The translations under genes were made by a program, and so were the position numbers. Of a DNA stretch of 64,000 nucleotides, positions 34,601 through 45,831 are shown one piece after another. Source of the DNA: Linanthus parryae (lineage: Eukaryota; Streptophyta; Magnoliopsida; Ericales; Polemoniaceae); assembly GCA_023055425.1 (NCBI GenBank), contig JALGPY010000004.1, positions 115,547,504 through 115,611,503 on the forward strand. Direction: 5' to 3'. Numbering within the stretch: position 1 is the first letter of the stretch; every line of letters starts with the position of its first letter. The notes under the pieces are model-generated. The model was not told the origin of the DNA and did not search any database. It saw only the letters and a program-made list of their open reading frames with translations.

Positions 34601-35976
34601 ACCGTATCCCGCACCCGTGTCTAATTTTTGGGTACTTTTTAGACGAGTCCCCGGATCCTAAATTTTGGCATATAGGCAAATCCGACTCTCGGATACACAC
34701 CGGATGTGACACCCTCACCCGAGTCCAGGTAACGTAGGTCTGAAGTACACAGCAGCCACAGGCACGCCCAAGTTCAACTCGTGTGCGAACGCCCGGTGCT
34801 GAAATTAACCCGAGCAGGCTCCTCCACCTCCACAAGGTGGTTCTGCTGCCTAAACAGAATAAAAATGCAGCGGTGAATCCCAATGCATGGGCTTGGAGGC
34901 ATGTATGGCAGCACTTCAGTACCTGAAAGTAACAAACCTGTTGAGAAACCCCTCATCAGACGAATACAAAAAATAAATTACAAAATATGATTTTGATTTA
35001 CTCCGCTCATCAATTTCGAGGTGGAACCCCTAAGTATTCTTACAAAACCATTCACTAAAATAAAAGGCTGGCTTACGAATGCATAAGAAATTTTCAACTA
35101 GAGTGCCAAGTGAATGACGACACACTATAGCCCACAGTGAATGGCGATACCAACAAACATAACACATGTCTTTTGCAAATGTTTCCAAGATTGAGAAATT
35201 ATAACACCAAAGATGATAACACAAGGTAAGAAAATGTTACTAAAGGAAATAAATAATTGCATAAGTTTTCAATAGCTCTCACGTGATCGGTATTAATTTT
35301 TTTGTATTGCTGCACTAAGTCTCTAAAGAACTGTTATTGCTGACAGTGACATATAAGAATCGTGCAATTCATGGTTGTGACATATAAGAACTGTTGCCAT
35401 AAAATGTATACATGCATCACAGACTGAAGATACAAAGAGATTTTACCTTCAAGGGGACCGCGTCCACCAGGAATGTTAGTGACTATCCTGAAAGTGAAGC
35501 AAATAAAAATTCCATGATAGTTCAAGACCCGAAGGTCATTAAAATGGAGAAAAACATATGAAAGACATAACACTAGCGATAAAAGTGAGACTAATTAGTG
35601 CACCCATTCACGCATGGAGGGCTCAGTTGGACTTGGAGCATCAGGATCTGTCATAACCTGAGAGAGGCATTAAACTTATCATGAGAAGCAGGCAATGCTG
35701 AGAAAAAGCCTTAGAGAATAAAACTAAATGTAGGAGATTATAAAATTAAGTGAATTCCAGAAAATAAACATGGAGACAAACCAAAGTGAAGAGCTCGTGA
35801 GAATCCCCAGAAATCCTGATGGTAGGAGGATTCATCGCGATTGAAGGTGGGATAACATTCCCACTCATTACATGTTTGCTCCCATAGTAAACATGCATGG
35901 TGTTGCTAGGGACTATCATGTCCACAACATCACCTATGATCGTACTCAAAATCAGGGAATTGCTTGAAGCAGCCAT
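33861..35976 (-). pseudogene. G4: MFT-like pseudogene with hAT-type insertion in exon 4
   Basis: Exon 1 (35976-35782) is open and normal, with the full MFT-like sequence through GDSHELFTL. Exon 2 (35657-35596) keeps DPDAPSPTEP, but the donor changed from TG/GT to TA/AT, so splicing there is lost and read-through gives an immediate TAA. Exon 3 (35487-35447) is intact. Exon 4 starts at 34922 with a good acceptor; a 1-nt deletion after VNFST shifts the frame to a nearby stop, and at 34745 the exon is interrupted by an 843-bp element, beyond which its end continues (33886-33861). A 24-nt stretch of exon 4 is also missing at the insertion point. Promoter and TATA box are intact. Confidence 0.85.
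33895..34737. mobile_element. hAT-type non-autonomous element in G4 exon 4 (843 bp)
   Basis: Ends are inverted repeats: CTACGTTACCCGGACTCG at the left and the reverse complement of CTACGTTACCTGGACTCG at the right, one mismatch in 18. GTCTGAAG (8 bp) flanks both sides (33887-33894, 34738-34745), which fits hAT. Open frames inside (33.9-34.4 kb) show no transposase motif. It includes an AT dinucleotide repeat at about 34576-34600. Confidence 0.75.
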
Positions 35977-36050
35977 TGTGTGTGTGGGTGGGTGTGGGGG
36001 GGGGGGGGGGGGAGGGTGGATGAAATGAAGAAATGACCTAACTGAGGAAG

Positions 36051-36058
36051 CTTTTATA
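36051..36058 (-). promoter_or_regulatory. TATA box of G4
   Basis: TATAAAAG on the minus strand, 75-82 bases upstream of the G4 start codon, in the same context as in G1 and G5. A G run of about 19 (35997-36012 and adjoining) lies between it and the start codon. Confidence 0.6.
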
Positions 36059-36614
36059 GGAAAAAAACAGCTACTATTGAATTGGTCTCATTTAGAGCTA
36101 ATTACATATGTACCCTGACATTGGGCCAAATGGTAAATACATGCAAGGTCCTGCGGTTTTGAGGTGGAACCAATGGATTGTTACAAAACTACTTACCAAA
36201 ACTGCAAATGGTAAAGCAGCTAGAAAAAAATCTATAGATTATAGTGCTTTCTTACGTGTGCAAACGAAAATTTCAACAACTCGTAAATAAAAGTAGCAAT
36301 ACATGCAATTAGAAATAATCCCGAGAAAATACAGCCAAGTACTTACTGGTCCCACAATGAATCAAGACAGTAAATGTGACGGACGCATTATCTACCAGAC
36401 GACAAAATGGAGGTAAGAACATGTTCAGTAACTAATAAGTAAAGATAACTTGCATTAACTTTTCAGTAACTCTTACGAGAATAGTAATAAAATGAAAGAT
36501 GCAGAACTGAGTTGTTGCGAGAACTCTCTAAAATCAACACATCATATCAGATGGTGTCATTTTACCAAGATTGACATGCATACATCATAAACTGAAGATA
36601 GAAGGAGATTTCAC

Positions 36615-36810
36615 CTTGAAGAGGATATCTCCCACCCGGAATGTTAGTAACAATCCTGAAAGTGAAGCAAATGAAAGTCCGTTACAGTGAGTAAAATTGA
36701 CATAGCTATATGAAGGATGAAAAACCAGCCCATAAATAGTAGACTAAACCAGCGTAACCATTCACGCATGGAGGGCTCACTGGGTTTGGTGCATCAGGAT
36801 CTGTCATAAC
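36615..36810 (-). pseudogene. P2: partial MFT-like pseudogene, exons 2-3
   Basis: Exon 2 (36810-36750) begins [10 protein letters not shown] after a CAG acceptor, but is 61 nt instead of 62, which shifts the frame. Exon 3 (36655-36615) is 41 nt with good borders. Exon 1 is absent because the palindrome centre at 36895 cuts into intron 1. Same lineage as P1, placed upstream of G4 as P1 is upstream of G1. Confidence 0.8.
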
Positions 36811-36874
36811 CTGAAAGAGACCTCCGATTTGTTATGATAAAGCAGGCAATGTTGAGAAAAGCCTTAAAGCAGAA

Positions 36875-36916
36875 AATGAATGTAAAAGCTGAGAATTCTC
36901 AGCTTTTACATTCATT
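36875..36916. repeat. Perfect 42-bp palindrome at the inverted-repeat centre
   Basis: 21 bases (AATGAATG...GCTGAGAA) are followed with no spacer by their exact reverse complement; the axis is 36895/36896. It is the junction of the two multi-kilobase arms, so the inversion breakpoint has zero spacer. Confidence 0.95.
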
Positions 36917-36980
36917 ATCCGGTTTGAAGCTTTTCTCAACATTGCCTGCTTTATCGTAACAAATCGGATGTCTCTTTCAG

Positions 36981-37175
36981 GTTATGACAGATCCTGATGC
37001 ACCGAACCCAGTGAGCCCTCCATGCGTGAATGGGTACGCTCGCTCAGTCTACTATTTATGGGCTAGTTTTTCATCCTTCATATGGCTGTCGATTTTACTC
37101 ACAGTAATGGACTTCCCATTTGTTTCACTTTTAGGATTGCTACTAACATTTCGGGTGGAAAATATTCTTTTCAAG
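36981..37175 (+). pseudogene. P3: partial MFT-like pseudogene, exons 2-3
   Basis: Exon 2 starts at 36981 ([10 protein letters not shown]) with the same 1-nt shortening as P2. Its donor is gone: GCTGGTTTAG became GCTCGCTCAG near 37040. Exon 3 (37135-37175) keeps CAG-like (TTTTAG) and GT borders but reads IATNISGGKYSFQG. Exon 1 is absent at the palindrome centre. Confidence 0.8.
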
Positions 37176-37683
37176 GTGAAATCTTATATCTTCATTTTAT
37201 GACGTTTGTATGTTGGTAAAATTACACCAATCTGATATGATGTATTGATTTTAGAGAGTTCTCGCAACAACTCATTTCTCCATCTTTCATTTTATTACTG
37301 TTCTCGTAAGAGTTAATGCAATTTATCTTTACTTAGTTACTGAACTTGTTCTTACCCCATTTTATCGTCTGTTAAATGATGCGTCCATCACATTTACTGT
37401 CGCGATTCATTGTGGGGCCAGTAAATACTTGGCTGCATTTTCTCGGGATCATTTCTCATTGCTACCTTTTATATATGAGTTGTTGAAATTTTCGTTTGCA
37501 CACGTATGCCAGCACTATAATCTATAGATAATTTCTAGCTGGTTTACCCATTTACAGTTTAGGTGAATAGTTTTGTAACGATCCATTGGTTCCACCTCAG
37601 CACCTTGCATGTATTTGCCCAATGTCAGGGTACATCTATATGTAATTAGCTAAGACCAATTCAATAGTAGCGGTTTTTTTTCC

Positions 37684-37691
37684 TATAAAAG
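37684..37691 (+). promoter_or_regulatory. TATA box of G5
   Basis: TATAAAAG, 53-60 bases upstream of the G5 start codon, in the same context as in G1. Confidence 0.65.
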
Positions 37692-37743
37692 CTTCCTCAG
37701 TTGGGTCATTTCTTCATTTCATATCCCACCACACACACACCAA

Positions 37744-38949
37744 ATGTCTGCTTCAAACAAACATGTAATGACTGGTAGTGTTATCCCGCCTTCAATCGCG
37801 ATGGATACTCCTACCATCATGATTTCTGGGTATTCTCGCGAGCTCTTCACTTTGGTTTGTCTCCATGTTTACTTTCTGGAATTCACTTAATTTTATAATC
37901 TCTTACATTTAGTTTTCTTCTTTGAGGCTTTTTCTCAGCATTGCCTGCTTCTCATGACAAGTTTAATGTCTCTCCAGATCCTGATGCTCCAAGTCCAAGT
38001 GAGCCCTCCATGCGTGAATGGGTGCACTGGTTAGTCTCGCTTTCATCGCTAGTGTTATGTCTTTCATATGTTTTTCTCCATTTTAATGTCCTTCATATCT
38101 TGAACTATCATGGAATTTTCATTTGCTTCACTTTCAGGATAGTCACTAACATTCCTGTTGGAAGCGGTCCCCTTGAAGGTAAAATCCCTTTGTATCTTCA
38201 GTCTGTGATGCATATAAACATTTTATGGCAATAGTTCTTCATGGTCACAACCATGAATTGCAAGATTCGTATATGTCACTGTCTGAAATAATAGTTCTTT
38301 AGAGAGTTAGTGCAGCAGTAAAAGCAAATTATTACCGATCACGTGAGAGCTACTGAAAAGTTATGCAATTGTTTATTTCCTTTAGTAACGTTTTCTTACC
38401 TTATGTCCGTCATCTTTGGTGTTATGTTTTCTCAATCTTGGAAATATTTGCAAAAGATATGCGTTATGTTTGTTGGTGTCGCCATTCACTGTGGGCTCTG
38501 GTGTGTCGTCATTCACTCGGCACTCTAGTTGAAATTTTCTTATGCATTCGTAAGCCATTCATGAAGATTTTGTTTGAGTGAATTGTTTTGTAAGAATCCT
38601 TAGGGGTTCCACCTCAAAATTGATGATGAGGGGAATAAATCAAAATCTTACTTTGTAATTTATTTTTTGTATTCGTCGGATGAGGGTTTTCTCAACAGTT
38701 TTGTTACTTGCAGGTACTGATGTGCTGCCATACATGCCTCCAAGTCCATGCATTGGGACTCACCGCTGCATTTTCATTCTGTTCAGGCAGCAGAACCACC
38801 TTGTGGAGGTGGTGGAGCCTGCTAGGGTTAATTTCAGCCCCCGTGCGTTCGCAAGCGAGTTGAACTTGGGTGTGCCTGTGGCTGCTGTGTACTTCAATTG
38901 CGGTAAGGACGCACTGAAGCGCAGACGCAATGGTTTCGTGGAAACTTAA
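37744..38949 (+). pseudogene. G5: MFT-like copy with exon 1 deletion and frameshift
   Basis: Exon 1 (37744-37854) has lost 84 nt in frame, so residues about 6-33 (including the region around DVVDMIVP) are gone and MSASNK joins HVMTGSVIPPS. The start of exon 2 has lost 10 nt (GTTATGACAG); CTCCAG still gives an acceptor, but the exon is 52 nt (37978-38029) and the frame runs into TAG in exon 3. Exon 3 (38138-38178) and exon 4 (38714-38949) are themselves intact, the latter with [10 protein letters not shown] and [15 protein letters not shown], ending FVET. The promoter with TATA box is preserved, so it may be transcribed. Confidence 0.8.
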
Positions 38950-39819
38950 GCCTGTTGGAGGGCAACACATTTTAGGAGCTGTGGGCTCAGTGTCGTTCAA
39001 GTGAATAAACTTGTGTGTTTGTCCGAGTGTTCTCATGGTTTTCGCTACTCAGTTTCGTACCGTGTTCGAACTTTTTGCTATGTGTGTTTCTGAATAAATT
39101 ACCTGTTGGTGATCTTGCGTTGATATGTGTAATATTTGGGTGACTCGTCTTTAATAAGACATGTATCTTTCTACCTATATTAAAAGAGGAGGTTTGCCCT
39201 CCACCTAGGCGCCACATCAGAGTCTTTGCTGAGTTGTGCCAATTAATGGAGGCCATTTCACTTCACTTCATTTACCTTTCTGCCCTTCGAAAGCAGGCTT
39301 TGCTTCTTTTCGTGCAGTGTAGTCTGAGGGGGTGAAAGTGTCTTTTGCCCATAGCTTCCCGGAGAAGCTCTTCTGGCTCTGGTTCTTTCCTCAGAGCGCC
39401 TCTCTGATTTCTCTCTCACTACAACTCTCTCTGACCCTCGCCGCCTCTGCTTTGAGAGAGACATACAGTGAGAGGCAGTGAGAAGGCGATGGTGAATCGA
39501 GACATGAAGAAGCTTCGAGTCAGACATCGAAGGATGCGAGGCCGTTGTTGTGCCTCCCGGTGGTGGTTGTCCTGTTGTTGCCACCGACCCTTAGATACGC
39601 CGCCACTGTCTTGGTCGGACTCTCTTCATTGGAAATTGTCACAATTTCACAATTTCGATTTACCTTAACATGCATGTTGTGTTTTGTTTTTTGATGTATT
39701 TTATTGGTTTGGAATCCCTAATCGGGTTCAATTTCAGGGGTTCACTGGGTTTGCCTCTTCTATACTGAGATGCTTTTAGCGTTTAATCCACATTGTTACC
39801 TCTGTGTTCTGATTTTGAT

Positions 39820-39986
39820 AGATATCAGATTACATACTGAGAGAATGTGAAGAAGACATACTGAGAGCAGCTGCAGCGGTACTTTGTGGAGAATGTGAAG
39901 AATTATTGAACAGAGGTTCGAAGAAAGGGATGCTTGAAGCCGTAATCGGAACGGATCATGTTGATTACGCGATGCCTGCGAATGAG
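39820..39986 (+). pseudogene. Captured exon-like fragment in the Helitron
   Basis: An open segment after a TTGATAG acceptor reads YILRECEEDILRAAAAVLC, then ELLNRGSKKGMLEAVIG, and meets a GTACCG donor. The source gene is not recognised. Open reading and splice-like borders are the only support. Confidence 0.35.
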
Positions 39987-40890
39987 GTACCGATTTCTTT
40001 AAATTTTGTCTGATGCCTATTCTGATATTGTTTTGTACGCCTACTATGCTTTTAACACAAGGGGATTGAGTGTAGGCACCGTTTTGATGAGATGGTTATA
40101 GAGAATTATAGGCTTATAATCCGAGATAATCTCAGCCGTTTTGATATGTTTGGATTTATTTTTTATGGGATTAATTGAAAATGGATCTGGCTCCCAAATA
40201 TCTGGCTGGACATTTGTTTTCCGATTGAAATAAATTGGTTCAGGGCGTTCTTTTCCCGTGAACTATGTGGTTTTTTCGACTTGGTTTGATTAGTGGTTTT
40301 TGTATGTTTTTACAGATGATTTCTGATAACATGCCTTAATGGATTGCCAAGGCAAGGCAATTATGGTTTGTATCATTGATTATATTTATATTTATATTAG
40401 ATGGTTCAGAGTTGCTTACTAAATCTGCAATTATTACCGATCTTCTGTTGGTGCTGAACTTCCTTTTGTTAACTTGATTAGTGGTGTCTCCTGGTGTTTT
40501 GTGTTCGATGGTTGTTTCTGCAATGTCGATTTTCAGATACTACTAGGCAATTCCCGATATAGAATGATAGAGGGCAGTAGTATCAGTTACATATTAAATT
40601 CGAAACTAATTTTGATTCGATTGGTGAAATCGGATACTTTTCAAACACTTGTAATATATGTATACTTGCTTACAATATGAGACGGAGAATTTAACGTAAT
40701 TGGAGATGTATCAGTCTCTGGTATGCAATTGGAAATCCCAGATAGCGCTAAAATTGGTATCTCGAATTTATTTGATTTTTGGCATGAAATACATTTGATC
40801 ATTCAATTGCCATGTCACAGGGTTTCTTTCTTATCTTTTGGAATTAGCAATCAAGCTGACTTTTTTGTTGTCCTATTAACTGTAAACAGA

Positions 40891-41160
40891 CAATGCACCT
40901 GCTGCTGTGGAAAAGCCGAAAGCCAAGGCTCCTGCAATGAAATCTCCAGCTAGAAAGGTAGACATTATTTCCTGTATTGTTATCACATTTAGTTATGATA
41001 ATTTGAGTAGCATCTTAAGCTTTTGTATGTAACTATGTGACAGCAAAAGACGGCCACAGTTTTGAAAATGAAGACGATGATATTGATGATGATGTGCTTG
41101 CATTGAAAGACAGACTAGCCGCTTACAACTTTGATTCTTCTCCTGAACAATCTGAGGGTA
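40891..41160 (+). pseudogene. Captured exons resembling the topoisomerase II C-terminal tail
   Basis: Two exon-like pieces with AG and GT borders. The first (40891-40957) reads NAPAAVEKPKAKAPAMKSPA. The second (about 41044-41159) reads KDGHSFENEDDDIDDDVLAL followed by KDRLAAYNFDSSPEQS. A Lys/Ala/Pro-rich segment plus an acidic stretch and a LxxRLAAYNxDSSPxQS motif recalls the tail of plant DNA topoisomerase II, a nuclear enzyme that passes one duplex through another. Only this tail is present, none of the catalytic core. The match is from memory of the family and needs a protein search. A third piece at 44221-44299 (DEEVAKPAVEKKDQLPKEHA) may belong with it. Confidence 0.45.
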
Positions 41161-43293
41161 CGTTACCTTTACTATTATAATAACATTACAAAGCTAAACA
41201 TCACCTCAGCGCAGCTAACTTTTTCGATTGCTTGGACCAGTGGCTGTTTAGCATGTGGTTGTTGGGTGTGTTTTCGGTAATAACTCAGTTGCCCCCCGTC
41301 TTTGTGCTTTTTGCTGATATCAAACAAAGACCAAGGCTCTGTCTCTACCAATTTGGTGTTTTTTTTCTCCTTTAATGATTTTACTTATGGTTTTGAAAAG
41401 TTGGTACAGTAGGGCCTCTATTTACTTCCTCCAGTTTGTCTATGCATACACTATGTTTAGTACAGAAGAGCCATCTGTTGTTGATATTTAATTCATCTGT
41501 GTTCTTATTGGTCTGACTCATATGCTTTCTTCGATTGCTTGATGACTTAAGTGGTGTTTGGATTGGTTGGAGTTCAGAATGTAATGAGCGGTTTAAATAG
41601 TTCTTCCCTCTTTTGAGGGAAGACGTTGTTGGGAGGGTTAGTGAATTGGGGTGTTATGTCACTGACCTGGCTGGAGCAGTGATCACTGATGCAGTTCTGT
41701 TGAAATTATGATTGGATTTTCGATTGGGAGTTCCAAATTAAGAGTTGAAGGAGGGATTGAGGATGTGGATGGTTGTTACAAAAACATCATTTCAGCATAT
41801 TATTTCTTCCGTCAGTACATACTTCATTTAACAATAGAATTTGCGAGCACATGAGGACTCCATAAGCATACAGTCATTTGGAAGATATTCATTCTTCATG
41901 GCATTGCTAAATTTCTATGTGCACTTCCTACTGATGCTCACATTTATGGGTTTCATTCTTGCAAGTGAAGTTTATTGGTGATTATGCTTTTGATAATTGT
42001 GCATATTAGTGTGGGGTAACTATGAAAGAACATTATTGACGAGGTAGTTTCCTTCATTGGCCAGTAAGAGTGAGTATTGGATCAGAGGATGGCAGACTGT
42101 AGCAATCATATTTCTGTTTATCCCTACATAGTATAACATTTTTATAATCAGTTGCCGGAAGGTAACCATTATTCATGCTGTAAAATTGAGATCAATTGAG
42201 AAGCTCTTCTAACATCAGTCTAATAGTGCCACTAAAGATGTTAATTACAACTAAATCAGGATAGAACCAAGCAGTAGATGCGACGTCATATAGATTACTT
42301 CAGCCCAAGTTTTGGATGTATAATATGCATTGAACTTTTGGTCAGTATTGCATTACTTTGCTTATAGTTCGCGCAATTTTTCTATACAGTATGATGGAAA
42401 TACTTTAGGTCCCAGAATCGTTTATTCAAGTATGCGAGATTATGATTATTAGAATGCTTCTATTTCTATAATGATGTATGGCTGCACATTTAACAAGCAC
42501 AGCCATGCAAAAGGGACGACTCTGGTTCTTTCCAGAGAGCTCTAATCTTTCACTCCTCTTCTCTCTCTCTCACGACAGGCTTCCAGAGGAAGCTGTTGTT
42601 CCAGGCAGACAAAGAGAGAGCGAGGGTTGGGTGTGTGTGACTGGTTAACGGTGACCTGGTGGATGGTGTGAGAGGATTCGGTCTCTCCCCAGAGAGAGGA
42701 GACATTTGTGGCAGTCATGGTTTTGACAGGTTTGGTTAGCTGGGTTTTGTCATGGTTCATGTTGTTGATTGTTTGATCAAATGATTGGGTTTGGGAAATG
42801 AAATCATACTCTGCTCAGTGGTTTTGATGCCTGAATCTGTGATCAGTTGCTTAATTGGTTACCCTTTCAGAGTCATTTGAATTCTACAGCTAAAAATCTA
42901 CGAAATGTCCTCCTCTGGATATCCAATTATGTTGTCAACTTTTGGTGCTTTGACATTTCTGGCAAAGTCTTACAACTCTTTGTGATGGAAGGTCGTCCAT
43001 ATGCAGCTAGCGGTGGCTTTCTCTGGCTGCATTGTTCCTCTAATGTTCAGGAGTAGAGTCGGCTTTTAGAAGTTATCTAGACATTTTCGAAATATATGTT
43101 CCTCCCCCTACTCTGCTAAACTTCAACTTCTGCTGCTTTTTGATCCACAAGTTGTGTTTTAAACATTTTGGCCTAAAAAAGAATTGCCTGTGTTAGACAG
43201 GGAAACTATTATGAACAGTACGAAACTTTCGCATTGAACTTCTGATACTATAAGCACTGCTGATGCATTTTCTCTTGCTACTGTCACTGTTTC

Positions 43294-43474
43294 AGGTACC
43301 TCGGTACCAGCTGTTGCTGCTTCGGTACCACCTGCTGTTGGTACCTCACCGCCACATTCTACTGTCCCTAAGTCGTCCCACCCATCGATGATGAGCTGGC
43401 CCAACCACGGTCCGGAGGCGTCGACTTCAGCTGACCCGATGCAGCCGGCGGAGTTCCGAACCACACTGCCCTAG
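43294..43474 (+). pseudogene. Captured exon-like fragment, Pro/Ser/Ala-rich
   Basis: After a TTTCAG acceptor the frame reads GTSVPAVAASVPPAVGTSPP and continues Ser/Pro-rich to a TAG at about 43474. GGTACC occurs repeatedly in it. Low complexity prevents recognition; it could be the end of a transcription-factor or cell-wall protein gene. Confidence 0.3.
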
Positions 43475-44220
43475 ACGGTGACTCAAACCCAGCAAATTCT
43501 TCGCACTCCGGTTCAGGCGGGGCATCTTCAATTGAAGCTGTGACGTCTCCCGTACTGGCCCCAGCTGAGATGTGGTTCCCTTGGATCTTCTGTTACATGT
43601 GAAGTGATAAATTATACTTGAATAAACTGGTCAATACCTTCCAGGTTGGGTTGGGTTCCGATTTCAGATTTGCATCATATATATCGGGTTTTAAGATTAT
43701 CTCCCACTAAAATGGTTGCACAGTACAGTTGGCTTCCAAGATTTCCGTTTTGATTTTGCAAGAGGGTAATTCCACTTTCTAATTGAGGTTCTTTTTATTT
43801 GTAGTGGAAACTTTGCATCGTAGGGATATATTGGCTGACTTTGTTATTTGCCGTGCTATCATGCTGACTTTTTACGTATTTTATTTATACTTCCTTAAGC
43901 AAGCATTGCACCACAGTTAGTGAATTTGGGTTGAGGTTGGTGAAACTAATTGTGTACTTTATTTTAGCTACTCTACATTTTAAAAATCAAGTATTTGAGA
44001 TTTTTGTTCCTCTTCTCTCTGCAGTTCATTGACAGTATTTGAAGCTGATAAAAGAAAGGATTATGGAACTGCTTTGTGTATAATCTCTATCAGTGTCGAG
44101 AACTTTCTTGGAAGTACAATCTTAGCGCTCTCGCAGCTCTTTCTGTATATGCTGGTGCATGTTTGTCTTTTTGTATTGAGATATGTCTGAAATTCCTAAT
44201 TTATCTATTTCATCTGGTTA

Positions 44221-44299
44221 GATGAAGAAGTTGCAAAGCCTGCTGTTGAGAAGAAGGATCAACTCCCGAAAGAGCACGCTAACAGTAATCGCGAGTAGT
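44221..44299 (+). pseudogene. Captured exon-like fragment ending in a stop
   Basis: After GTTAG the frame reads DEEVAKPAVEKKDQLPKEHA and ends in TAG a few codons later. Charged, Lys/Glu-rich, perhaps the last exon of the topoisomerase-like tail 3 kb upstream; the long gap would be an expanded intron. Confidence 0.3.
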
Positions 44300-45831
44300 T
44301 GAAGCTGCACCAAGCACAAAATTTGCCTCGGTGGTGCATTATGTGCTTTCACGTTTGCTTATGTAAGTAGATTAGTTTTCTTTTCTAAAATGATATAGCG
44401 GTAGGAAAGATTTTTCAGTTTTCAGAAATGTCACGAAGAACTTTAACTTGATTTTGTTCTACATGATCTTAATCTCCAACCGCACAGTTTGCGTCTTATT
44501 TCTGGCAGACAGGTTATGATTTTCAGTGTAAAATCGTATGCAACATTTGGTAATATCTAGTTTTGTCTGTGCTTCAGATGATGTATGCAACATTTGGTAA
44601 TATTTGGTTTTGTCTTTGCTTCAGATGATGTGAAATATAATGAGAGGGTGCAGATATTATTTATCCATGTAAATGGAATAGGTCTTTGGTCTTCTATTTG
44701 ATCATGTTTCGTGTTACAGAGACTTGTCTTTCGATAATTTGAGTGGTCCTGTACCTAGGTTACTTGCTGAGACATTCAAGTAGTTTTCCTTCAGTCTTAC
44801 CTTTTCACAACTGGTTAAGATTTGGATTTAACTCAAATGAAACCGAAATGACAAATAAGATTCTGAATTTTCACTTTTTTCTTTCATCTGCGTAGTGTTA
44901 TTGGAACCTGATGATTTGGCCAGCCGGAACAGAACAGAACTGCACTGGAACAACGACAAAGCCACTGTTATGTTGTTGACAATGCAGAAAGTAAGCAACT
45001 AGAACCACCATCTTTACAAAAAAAATTGCCTGTTTTGTCCATATCATTTAGCAGTTGATTTATTTATTGTTTCATTTTAGTTTTCAATTCCATCCTCTGA
45101 TACTATATTAGAACTTCCAGACCTCAGCCTTCCAACAAGCAAGGTGATCATCGTTTTTCAGTCATAAGGTAAGAATCCGAATTAGTAGCAGAATACCCCA
45201 TGATCCCATCCAATGACATAGATGATAATAGTTCAAATGTTTGATTTGTGCAGTGTCGAGACCAGTTAAATTGGCCTGTCCGAGTTTGAAGAAGAGAATC
45301 TTGATGGCGGCGATGATGGGGGCGATGGTGTCATGATCATTCACACTTTTATGAGCAAGTCAATTGTTAGTACCAATAGAAAAGTGAAGACATGGTGAAC
45401 AGGTAAGGCTTCACTTTCTCTGTGGCGCAATGTCTTTGATATTTCAGCATCGTGATATTAATTTCTTGTTATATTAACTTGGATCGTTTCACTACATTTA
45501 AAAACTTTACATTCTTTAATATTTGATAAGAGAAAATCATGCCTGTTAATGGATGCTGGATCATATGGATCTACTTTTTGATTCATTTTCTCTTTTGGAT
45601 AATCTTCTGAATGAATCATTATTTATGAGTTCCATTTCCCATCAATTATTGTCTAAACCAATTTCCGTTTCTTGCTTCTACTTCAAGTCGAAGATCGTTG
45701 CAAAGCCACACCGACTCAAAATTGTATACCCATTTCTTCTATAAACCTGAACAAAGACTGTCATTTGATTACGTGCAGTTATGCCTTAGTCAGTATTTAT
45801 ATCTTATAGTGCACTCTTGTGTCTATTTCAG

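Larger units (their letters stand above)
33656..36895 (-). repeat. Large inverted repeat, left arm
   Basis: Reverse complement of 36896 to about 39152: P2 and G4 mirror P3 and G5, with promoters and 3' flanks. Without the hAT-type insertion the arm is about 2.39 kb. The arms differ by point changes and indels throughout, so they have diverged and are not an obvious assembly mirror. Confidence 0.85.
36896..39152 (+). repeat. Large inverted repeat, right arm
   Basis: Mirror of the left arm (33656-36895), carrying P3 and G5. Its outer end is close to the Helitron insertion at 39166. Confidence 0.85.

Noticed and set aside
36875..36916. Palindrome considered as an assembly mirror artefact
   Set aside because: The arms differ by substitutions, indels, an 84-nt deletion and an 843-bp insertion, so they are separate sequences. 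A misjoin exactly at the axis cannot be excluded and is listed as a check.
42490..42780. Possible promoter and first exon inside the Helitron (GAGAGAG-rich)
   Set aside because: CT/GA-rich stretches are present but no TATA box or open exon with a convincing donor could be placed.
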